Below are positions 15,281-21,254 of a stretch of 22,133 nt of DNA, in pieces. Under the pieces are notes generated by a model. The model worked only from the letters and a program-made list of their open reading frames with translations. It had not been told where the DNA came from and did no database searches. This DNA is from a virus. The translations under genes were made by a program, and so were the position numbers. The stretch lies in the IMG/VR virus record IMGVR_UViG_3300046525_000001, positions 1 through 22,133 of that record; one strand, given 5' to 3'. Numbering within the stretch: position 1 is the first letter of the stretch; each line of letters begins with the position of its first letter.

Positions 15281-16336
15281 TCAGGCGTTCGCCGGGTCCG
15301 TCTCGGCCTTCATGCCAGCCGGGGTCCAGACGCGAGCGTCAGAGACACCCGTGATCTGCGCGAGCTCGGAGCTCGCAGCCGGGTAGTCCGAGGAACCGTT
15401 CAGGGAGAGCTTGATGCCACGGACGAAGTGCTCGCCCACGGAGACCAGCTCGCGGTTGTTGGCCTGGTCCCAGCCGACCAGGACGTCGGTCACCGAGCGG
15501 AAGCCCGCGTAGGTGTTCACGACGGAGCGGTCCTGCATGTAGAGCGGGTCGTAGTCGCGGACCCAGCGGAGCGCGATGCTCTCGAAGGAGGTCGTCGCAC
15601 CGTAGGGCACGGACTGCGGAACGCTCGGCGCACCGGAGAGGAAGATGAACGCGGAGCCAGCGAAGGCGTACGCGGCGTCAGCCGGGATGGTCTGGTCGAC
15701 CACGATCTTGAAACCGAAGCGGTTCGTGATGGTCGCGGTGAGCAGGGCGCTCTCGGCCTCGGAGTCGCCGACGTTCTGGGCGAGGTTCAGCTTCTCGTCG
15801 TTGAGCAGGGCCGACTCGAAGTCGGTACCAACGAGCAGGTAACGCTGACCGTCCGGGACGTTGAAGGCGTTGAGGACGCGACGCGCCTCGATGATCGCAC
15901 CACGCAGGTTCTGCTCGGCGTTGCCGATGGTGACGTTGTAGGTCTGGCCGGTCAGGGTGTTGACCGCCCGACGCGACAGACCGCGAGCGACGGCCTTGAC
16001 CTGCGGACGGAGCAGCTTGCCCCAGTCGTCCAGGTCGAAGTCGTTCTGCTCGTCGGTGACCTTCACGGCGGAGTAGACGTTGCCACCGAAGGTGACAGCG
16101 ATCTTCCGCTCCTTGTACTCATCGAAGACGATGGGCGAGGAGCGGTCGTTGCGGAAGGCGTAGTCGTGGAACGGCAGGACGCCCTCGACCTTGACGCTCA
16201 GGGTGTCGTTGTCGGCACCCTTGAACTGGTCGACCGATTCCTTCTGGAACAGGTTGGGGATGACGAGCTCCTGCTCCAGCATCCCGACCGCAGTCGCGGC
16301 CAGCTTCTCGGGCTTGACGATCTGGTGTTCAGCCAC
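15281..16336 (-). CDS. Major capsid protein (HK97 fold, P22 coat-like family)
   Basis: 351 residues beginning MAEHQIVKPEKLAATAVGML. The arrangement fits the P22-coat-like branch of HK97-fold capsid proteins: an N-terminal helix, an E-loop-like region rich in charged residues (GVLPFHDYAFRNDRSSPIVFDEYKE), a spine helix with LLRPQVKAVARGLSRRAVNTL, a P-domain segment LVGTDFESALLNDEKLNLAQ, and a C-terminal A-domain (AFAGSAFIFLSGAP). A further beta module (NRELVSVGEHFVRGIKLSLNGSS) lies near the C terminus. GTG start in CCAGTGGC with GGAGGT eight bases upstream. Lies after the scaffold gene, and hairpins flank it on both sides, consistent with high expression. No delta-domain or protease cleavage site is evident. 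Confidence 0.93.
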   Translation of the reverse strand: MAEHQIVKPEKLAATAVGMLEQELVIPNLFQKESVDQFKGADNDTLSVKVEGVLPFHDYAFRNDRSSPIVFDEYKERKIAVTFGGNVYSAVKVTDEQNDFDLDDWGKLLRPQVKAVARGLSRRAVNTLTGQTYNVTIGNAEQNLRGAIIEARRVLNAFNVPDGQRYLLVGTDFESALLNDEKLNLAQNVGDSEAESALLTATITNRFGFKIVVDQTIPADAAYAFAGSAFIFLSGAPSVPQSVPYGATTSFESIALRWVRDYDPLYMQDRSVVNTYAGFRSVTDVLVGWDQANNRELVSVGEHFVRGIKLSLNGSSDYPAASSELAQITGVSDARVWTPAGMKAETDPANA

Positions 16337-16360
16337 TGGTGATTACCTCCAGGTAGACGA

Positions 16361-16387
16361 AGGCCCCGGTCACGTCGACCAGGGCCT
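16361..16387 (-). promoter_or_regulatory. 11-bp hairpin just upstream of the capsid ribosome site
   Basis: Minus-strand arms AGGCCCTGGTC and GACCGGGGCCT pair over 11 positions (one wobble) around a 5-base loop. It lies between the scaffold stop and the capsid ribosome site. It could be a partial terminator after the scaffold, an RNase-stop that stabilises capsid mRNA, or a translation element. Confidence 0.6.
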
Positions 16388-16413
16388 GGGGGTTGGGTAG
16401 GTGAGGGAGTGCG

Positions 16414-16950
16414 TCAGCGACGTCGTGTGCGCCGCGCGAGCTTGCGCGGGTCCATCTCGTCGTCTCCGTCGTCAGACGGCGTGAGACCGCCACCCAGGGA
16501 CTCGGGTGCAGCCGGGACCACGAACTTCAGAAGGGACTTGGCGTCCGCTTCCAGCTCGGCCTCGGTGGCACCGTTGAGTCGGGCAGCGAGCTCGTCAGGA
16601 AGCTCGAACTTGCGAGCAACGTTCGACCGCAGGAGAGACGACTCCAGCTCGGCGATCCGGGTCGAGAGCTCGGACCTTGCGGCCTCGAACTCCTCGGGGG
16701 TCTTCGCGTTCTGGAGGGACGTCTCGGCCTCCCGCAGCTTCACGCGGTAGTTGGCCGCTTCGCCGCGAGCCTTGGTCAGCTCCTTGCGCGCCCACTCGGG
16801 AAGCTCGTCCTCGGGCTTGACCGCAGGCTGTTCGCCTTCGGGCTTCTGCTCGGTGGACGTCTCGGTGGACGGGGTCTCCGTGGTGCTGCCCTCTGCGGGC
16901 TTCTCCTCGGTGACGGGAGTGGAACCGGGGGTCTCGGTCGGGGTGCTCAC
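16414..16950 (-). CDS. Capsid scaffolding protein
   Basis: 178 residues. Residues 1-45 are a Pro/Thr/Glu-rich disordered region; about 48-125 a charged coiled coil (ELPEWARKELTKARGEAANYRVKLREAETSL...); then a disordered acidic linker (SDDGDDEMD) and a basic C terminus (RKLARRTRRR). This order, directly before the capsid gene, is characteristic of actinophage scaffolds, whose basic tail probably contacts the capsid shell. GTG start in CCAGTG with AGGAGG eight bases upstream, three bases after the MuF stop. Expected to be removed from the procapsid; no protease gene is seen beside it, so release without cleavage (P22 style) is plausible but not shown. Confidence 0.9.
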   Translation of the reverse strand: MSTPTETPGSTPVTEEKPAEGSTTETPSTETSTEQKPEGEQPAVKPEDELPEWARKELTKARGEAANYRVKLREAETSLQNAKTPEEFEAARSELSTRIAELESSLLRSNVARKFELPDELAARLNGATEAELEADAKSLLKFVVPAAPESLGGGLTPSDDGDDEMDPRKLARRTRRR

Positions 16951-16953
16951 TGG

Positions 16954-17946
16954 TTACGCCTCCTGGACGCTCGTTGTGGATCGCCGCGCCTCCTGGGCAG
17001 CGGCTTGCTGTTCCGTGCGGATGAATCGCCGCCAGGCAGAGATCGCGGCCTTGCCGCTCAATCCCTTGGTCACCTGGGGCCACAGCTCCTCGTACTTGCG
17101 GTTCAGCGCGTAGAGGGGGGAGCTGCTGTACTGCGCGTCGGAGAACACGGGCTCCGCGTAGCAGTGGCAGTTGTCGTGGTACTTGTCTCCGTCGCCGTAC
17201 TCGGCGCTGTTCTTGGAGCGGTAGACAGGTCCACGCGAGATCAACATGGCGCACCACCCACAAGGGGTTCCGGTGCGCGAGAGTCGGATGTAGCCGAGTG
17301 CGCGCTTGTCGCGGTTGGCGTGGTTCCAGACAGCGGAACGTGCGCCGTTCATCGCGATGCGCTCAGCGGCTGCGGCTTGACGGGCACCGGCCTGGGCATG
17401 AGCCTCGTCGCGGAGCCTGTCCACGTCCTTGGCCGGTGCCTCGGGGTCGATCTCCCGCAGCTTCCGTTCGAGGTTCTTGGTGCCGAGGGCTTCGAGAGCT
17501 GCACGCAACTCCAGTAGCGCCTCGCGTTCGAGCCGATCCTCATCGGCCTTCAACCCGTCCAGCTTCTCGACCAGGACGCGGTCGCCCTCAGTGGGCTTGT
17601 CTGCGTCCGTCTCGCGGGGCTGGGCGGGTTGTGAAGCGGGGTCGGTCTCCGTGGTAGGGGTCGACTCTGTTCGGCCCTCCTGGGGCTTCTCAGCGTCTCC
17701 GGTCAGGGAGGCGAACTCGCGTCGCAGGGTGTCGAGCGTGATGTACGTCGGCTCGGGGTGGTACGGGTCGGCGACCGTGGAGCCAGTGCGTAGTGCCCGC
17801 GCCAGGCGGTAGTACGCACGGGCCAGGTCGCGGCTCATGCGCCGCCTGGTCATGACCATCGTGATGGCCTTGGTCAGCCAGGCGGTTGAGGTGGACGCCC
17901 TCGCCGTAACGGGGACGTCCGACCACAGCTTCAGTGCCTCCTCCAC
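16954..17946 (-). CDS. MuF-like minor head protein
   Basis: 330 residues from GTG at 17946. Residues about 1-55 are helical, 60-125 a Pro/Thr/Glu-rich linker, 126-200 a charged helical region, and 200-270 the conserved MuF-type core: C229-x2-C232 (TPCGWCAML), then H257-x2-C260-x-C262 (YHDNCHCYAEP), likely metal-binding. The family acts in head morphogenesis, bound to the portal. The coding frame continues upstream as LTTPAKSKEAEEASVAFHIA, so the true start may be CTG at 18030, five bases after GGAGGTG, adding 28 residues. The GTG choice has GGAG eight bases upstream. The Thr/Pro-rich linker in mid-protein is unusual relative to compact MuF proteins. Stop lies three bases before the scaffold start. 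Confidence 0.82.
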   Translation of the reverse strand: MEEALKLWSDVPVTARASTSTAWLTKAITMVMTRRRMSRDLARAYYRLARALRTGSTVADPYHPEPTYITLDTLRREFASLTGDAEKPQEGRTESTPTTETDPASQPAQPRETDADKPTEGDRVLVEKLDGLKADEDRLEREALLELRAALEALGTKNLERKLREIDPEAPAKDVDRLRDEAHAQAGARQAAAAERIAMNGARSAVWNHANRDKRALGYIRLSRTGTPCGWCAMLISRGPVYRSKNSAEYGDGDKYHDNCHCYAEPVFSDAQYSSSPLYALNRKYEELWPQVTKGLSGKAAISAWRRFIRTEQQAAAQEARRSTTSVQEA

Positions 17947-18034
17947 CGTGCCGACTCCGATCTGGGTCAGCGCGATGTGGAAGGCGACGGAGGCTTCCTC
18001 CGCTTCCTTGCTCTTGGCAGGGGTAGTCAGGGGG

Positions 18035-18041
18035 CACCTCC
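18035..18041 (-). promoter_or_regulatory. Ribosome binding site that argues for a CTG start of the MuF gene
   Basis: GGAGGTG on the minus strand is the strongest ribosome site between the previous stop and the MuF frame. The in-frame codon five bases beyond is CTG (18030-18028); no ATG or GTG in that frame occurs before 17946. A GTG that overlaps the site is in a frame that reads as noise. Confidence 0.5.
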
Positions 18042-18049
18042 AAGGGGGA

Positions 18050-18397
18050 TCAGGCCAGAGGGTCGACCGTCTGCGCGATTGCGTTCCAACGCCCTCTTAC
18101 TGTCAATGGGACGAGCGAGCCGGTTTGTTGCATTCCCTTGACAGTCAATGCTTCTCGGACTCCGCCGTGCCATCGAGTGAGGCCGGTCGAGCCGACAACG
18201 TTGATGTTGACCGCCGCGAAGCTCGTCGGCTGGAGCGTGCGCTCGATGCCGACATTCAGGTTCGCGACGGCGAAGGCGTCCCGTAGGGGCTTCAGCTCGA
18301 CGCCGACGTTGAGGCTGACCGTGGTGAGGGTCGTGGCCCGAGAGGGCTCGTTGGCACCAACGTTCGCCACGATGTAGGCGAAGCCGTCACTGGCCAT
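18050..18397 (-). CDS. Small virion protein with NVG repeats
   Basis: 115 residues with tandem segments each containing NVG or NV: AYIVANVGANE, VSLNVGVE, ANLNVGIE and AVNINVVG, separated by about 18-21 residues, suggesting a repeated beta-strand structure similar to short ENVG repeats seen in actinophage structural proteins. The C-terminal third has a second pair (LTVKGM, LTVRGR) and codons rare in high-GC hosts (AGA, GTA, TTG). ATG at 18397, one base after the previous stop (TGACATGGC). Probably a head-surface or portal-associated structural protein; function unknown. Its frame overlaps a weak promoter-like sequence described separately. Confidence 0.78.
   Translation of the reverse strand: MASDGFAYIVANVGANEPSRATTLTTVSLNVGVELKPLRDAFAVANLNVGIERTLQPTSFAAVNINVVGSTGLTRWHGGVREALTVKGMQQTGSLVPLTVRGRWNAIAQTVDPLA
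18078..18106 (-). promoter_or_regulatory. Weak promoter-like sequence inside the NVG-repeat gene
   Basis: Minus-strand TTGACA at 18106-18101, 17 bases, then CGCAAT at 18083-18078. The -35 hexamer is perfect but the -10 is poor, and the stretch is coding, so chance occurrence is likely. Confidence 0.15.
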
Positions 18398-18398
18398 G

Positions 18399-19262
18399 TC
18401 AGGCCCAGCTCGTCGCCGCAGCCTTCAACCGCAGGGACCAGAGGCCCAGAGCAGCGGTCGTGCTGAGGTTGCGACGAACGTAGATGAGGGGGCTCATCGC
18501 GCCGGGCGCGAGGTTGCCGACGTTCACGGACGTCGAGTACGTGAGGCCGTCGAGCGAGACCTGGAACTGGCCGACCAGTGAAGGGGTTGCGTCGGTCAGC
18601 GTCTCGACCGAGACGATCACGCCCGAGGCCGTCTGTGTGCCCGAGAGGTTCTTGGTTCGGAACTGGACGACGGCCTGCGAGTTGCGGGGCGACTCGGCGA
18701 AGTCGAAGTAGTTCGGGGCCGGTCGCTGATCGAGGGTCGGGTGCCATACCTCCAGCCGGTTCGGGTTCGCGCCAGCGATCGGCTGCCCGTACAGGTGGAT
18801 GTTCTTCCAGGAGATCCCGAAAGAGTTGTTGTCGTAGTACCGGAACCGGATCGCCCGCTGCGCCTTCGCGGTCAGGCTCCTGATCTGGTTGCGGTACGCC
18901 GGTTTCGGGGCCGTGTTCATCAGGTCCGTCGTGGTACCGAGCGAGACCCACGTACCGTCGAGCACGTTCGTCGTATCAGTCGAGACCTCGAACGCCTGCG
19001 CGGTCACGAAGTTCGAGTTGCGCGTGACGCTGGTGAAGTATGCGTCGATGTCCCGAAGCTCGGGGAAGATCGCGCAGATCGTCATGGTGCCAGCGCCCGC
19101 TCCGGGCGAGGTGTACGCGACGTCGTCCGCCTCGTTGTTCAGTGACGTCACCTGTGCCGCCGTCAACTGGGTGAGGACGCCGCCTCGCTCATGGAACCAG
19201 GTGGTTCCGTCCTTGTCGTGCGCCATGCGGTACGAAGGCGCATCGGGGTAGTTACCTGCCAC
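18399..19262 (-). CDS. Beta-rich virion structural protein in the post-portal cassette
   Basis: 287 residues: MAGNYPDAPSYRMAHDKDGT..., then alternating strands (AGTMTICAIFPELRDIDAYFTSV, RAIRFRYYDNNSFGISWKNIHLYG) resembling discoidin/jelly-roll-type domains, and a C-terminal module with VQFRTKNLSGTQTASGVIVSVETL and SLDGLTYSTSVNVGNLAPGAMSPLIYV, a pattern found in phage fibre and structural proteins. Function not established. GTG start one base after the previous stop (TGACGTGGC). It sits with three small genes between portal and MuF, where head-associated decorations or fibres could be coded. A tail role cannot be excluded. Confidence 0.75.
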   Translation of the reverse strand: MAGNYPDAPSYRMAHDKDGTTWFHERGGVLTQLTAAQVTSLNNEADDVAYTSPGAGAGTMTICAIFPELRDIDAYFTSVTRNSNFVTAQAFEVSTDTTNVLDGTWVSLGTTTDLMNTAPKPAYRNQIRSLTAKAQRAIRFRYYDNNSFGISWKNIHLYGQPIAGANPNRLEVWHPTLDQRPAPNYFDFAESPRNSQAVVQFRTKNLSGTQTASGVIVSVETLTDATPSLVGQFQVSLDGLTYSTSVNVGNLAPGAMSPLIYVRRNLSTTAALGLWSLRLKAAATSWA

Positions 19263-19263
19263 G

Positions 19264-19482
19264 TCAGACCGTCCTCTCCAGAATCAGGGTTCCGTCCGGG
19301 GTGCCTGCGGGAACCGCAGCCCCGTTGTTGATGACGAGGAAGCCCGAGCCGGGACTGGTCCAGGTGGCCTCGCCGTCTCCCGCGCCGGACTTGGTCAGCA
19401 CTTGGCCGACCGCACCGCCCGCAGGGAGACTCGGACCAGAAGGACCACCACTGGAGGGGTGGGTGAAAGATGCTCGCGCCAC
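19264..19482 (-). CDS. Short fibre-like protein of the post-portal cassette
   Basis: 72 residues: a flexible Ser/Gly/Pro-rich N terminus, then GGAVGQVLTKSGAGDGEATW, a motif (GQVL.K....A.W) that recurs in phage tail- and head-fibre proteins just before a terminal domain, and GFLVINNGAAVPAGTPDGTLILERTV, a compact beta stretch. GTG start one base after the upstream stop (TGACGTGGC). Probably part of a virion fibre or decoration whose larger partner is the 287-residue neighbour. Too short for a confident family. Confidence 0.7.
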   Translation of the reverse strand: MARASFTHPSSGGPSGPSLPAGGAVGQVLTKSGAGDGEATWTSPGSGFLVINNGAAVPAGTPDGTLILERTV

Positions 19483-19483
19483 G

Positions 19484-19765
19484 TCACACCCCCATGTGGA
19501 GGACGGTGACAGACTGGGCCGAGCTGGCGACGCCGAACAGGATGTCGCCGAGAGTCAGGTCGAACGACGCCTCGCTCCCCGAAGGGAGCTCGTAGCCGAA
19601 GGACGAAGTGGTGACACCGGGACCGCCAAGGAAGACGGACCCGGTGCCCTTGTTCTGGACGACGACGGTGCGGGTTACCCCGTTGAAGCCGTGGTCGTCG
19701 CGGATGCTTGATGTCAGATCGGTAGACGTGGTGCCCACCGTGACGGATGCGTGCTTGACGGCCAC
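19484..19765 (-). CDS. Small beta-rich protein after the portal
   Basis: 93 residues: MAVKHASVTVGTTSTDLTSS..., then TVVVQNKGTGSVFLGGPGVT, LPSGSEASFDLTLGDILFGVAS and SVTVLHMGV. The strand-turn-strand layout with GSxASFDLxLGDxL suits a small beta-sandwich virion protein. GTG start in CCAGTGGCC with GGGAGG six bases upstream, 12 bases after the portal stop. It opens the four-gene cassette that ends at 18050. Possible decoration or head-fibre component; no family identified. It resembles in layout the 102-residue tail protein at 5315-5623. Confidence 0.75.
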   Translation of the reverse strand: MAVKHASVTVGTTSTDLTSSIRDDHGFNGVTRTVVVQNKGTGSVFLGGPGVTTSSFGYELPSGSEASFDLTLGDILFGVASSAQSVTVLHMGV

Positions 19766-19777
19766 TGGCCGCCTCCC

Positions 19778-21241
19778 TTACTCAGTAGCGAATGGGGGTT
19801 GCTCCGTGGGGGGTTGAACATCAGGGGTTGCGCGGGTGATCGAGGAGGCCAGTGCCAGTGCGGGGTCTTCGTCCTCGCGCAGCGACTCCCACTCCTCGAT
19901 CTCGTTCTGGGTGACACCGGGCACGCGCTTCCAGAGACCTCGGGCAGGAATGCCGAGCTGCTCCTTCAGCTTGCCGAGAGCGTCAGCGGCCTGAGCCAGC
20001 GAGCGGGACTCCATGTCGCGCCAGTTGACCTCGCCCGCAAGGTCCTCAGCGGACGTCGCGTCGCCTTCGAGCTCACCGGCAAGACGGAAGACCCGCTCCC
20101 AGCTCTCACCGAATGCAGCTCGGAACTCCGCGATCTTGCGCGACAGCGCAGTCTCGGCGGCGAGAAGCGCCTCAGCGGAGAGGTTCGCGATCTGGCCAAG
20201 CAGGTGATGGGGCGGCGTCTGCGACACGGCAGCCAGGTGGCGGATGCTCATGTCAATGGAGTCGATGAGGCCGTTCAGTGGACCGCCCGGCAGGGAGCCG
20301 AACTTGACATCCGAGTCCTCGGCGAACAGGAAGCGACGAGCGTTGTGGTTCATGGGGATCGGCTTCGGCTGACCGTTGTCATCCAGGACCGGATCGCCGT
20401 CTGCGTCCCGCTCGATGGGCGGGGCCATCCCGGTCGCGTACCGCACCTCGGAGGAGGTGAAGGTCTGCGCCACCAGGAGGTCGAAGACGGTCTGGTTGAT
20501 GCGGTTCTGGAGGGCGATCATCGGCTCGATCACGCCGAGCGTGCGGCCTTCGAGGTCGATCTGCGCAGCGAACCGGGTGACCGGGCACTCGCTCGCGCCG
20601 TGGCGCTTACCGGCACCGACCGTGACGGTCTTCGTGTCCTCCAAGGACTTGAAGCTCACGGGGTACTCGGCCCTGCCGTCCCACAGACGGGCCTTGCCAG
20701 GGACCTTGTCCTTCGGCATCGACACGACAGTGAGCGCCGCGTAGGGCGTGTCGTCGTTCGCCGGGTCCTCGAACAGGGCAGCGGTCTTCAGGGCCGACAG
20801 GCCCTTGGTGACCACGCCGCGCTTGGTCCGCTCGGTCAGCGTGAAGCTGTGACCGAAGGCCAGCGCGCCCCGGTAGACCGCAGCCTGCCGGGCGTCGAGC
20901 CGTGAACGCTGCCAGTGCTTCCACTCCACGGAGCTGGAGTCGGGCTGGGCATTCGTCAGGTCGTCGCCGAGCGAGCCGCGCCGGAAGCCGTCCACGTACA
21001 GCGCCTGAGCCGGTGTCCCGACCAGGAGCGGCATCCAGTTGGATACTGCCCGCTTGGCCAGGAGTCGGTACTCATCGTCTGCCTGGGGCGGCATGTAGGG
21101 GTCGTCGTGCTCGCCTTGCTGGTAGGCGTCGATGCGACGCAGCCGATCGCCGTCCCGATGGAGGATCGACAGGAGCTGCTTCGCCAGCGACGCTGGGGAG
21201 ATGTCCGTCACGGGCTCCCACCGTCCTTCCGTAGGTGTCAC
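19778..21241 (-). CDS. Portal protein (SPP1 gp6-like)
   Basis: 487 residues. The opening ...DISPASLAKQLLSILHRDGDRLRRIDAYQQGEHDDPYMPP and the block LLAKRAVSNWMPLLVGTPAQALYVDGFR are typical of the SPP1 Gp6-like portal family. Further along are the clip/stem-type segment LGVIEPMIALQNRINQTVFDLLV and a C-terminal crown segment with Glu/Asp-rich helices (EIEEWESLREDEDPALALAS). The dodecameric ring at one capsid vertex is the DNA entry channel and terminase docking site. The reported start is GTG at 21241, but GTG at 21211 (codon 11), giving MTDISPASL, has better matching to typical N termini and a GGAG nearby. The stop is 12 bases before the next gene. Confidence 0.93.
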   Translation of the reverse strand: MTPTEGRWEPVTDISPASLAKQLLSILHRDGDRLRRIDAYQQGEHDDPYMPPQADDEYRLLAKRAVSNWMPLLVGTPAQALYVDGFRRGSLGDDLTNAQPDSSSVEWKHWQRSRLDARQAAVYRGALAFGHSFTLTERTKRGVVTKGLSALKTAALFEDPANDDTPYAALTVVSMPKDKVPGKARLWDGRAEYPVSFKSLEDTKTVTVGAGKRHGASECPVTRFAAQIDLEGRTLGVIEPMIALQNRINQTVFDLLVAQTFTSSEVRYATGMAPPIERDADGDPVLDDNGQPKPIPMNHNARRFLFAEDSDVKFGSLPGGPLNGLIDSIDMSIRHLAAVSQTPPHHLLGQIANLSAEALLAAETALSRKIAEFRAAFGESWERVFRLAGELEGDATSAEDLAGEVNWRDMESRSLAQAADALGKLKEQLGIPARGLWKRVPGVTQNEIEEWESLREDEDPALALASSITRATPDVQPPTEQPPFATE

Positions 21242-21254
21242 TTACACAGATGGG

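Noticed and set aside
15428-16342. Plus-strand open frame of 304 codons opposite the capsid gene
   Set aside because: Antisense shadow of a confident capsid gene.
17690-18043. Alternative frame starting just after the NVG gene with a TTG or GTG start
   Set aside because: The frame reads as His/Arg/Gly-rich noise and crosses the MuF gene; the MuF frame itself gives a sensible helical protein.
18078-18106. TTGACA plus 17 bases plus CGCAAT as a real promoter
   Set aside because: Only the -35 part fits, the -10 is poor, and it lies in coding sequence; kept only as a low-confidence feature.
19751-20905. Plus-strand open frame of 384 codons opposite the portal
   Set aside because: Antisense shadow with biased composition; no independent start signal.
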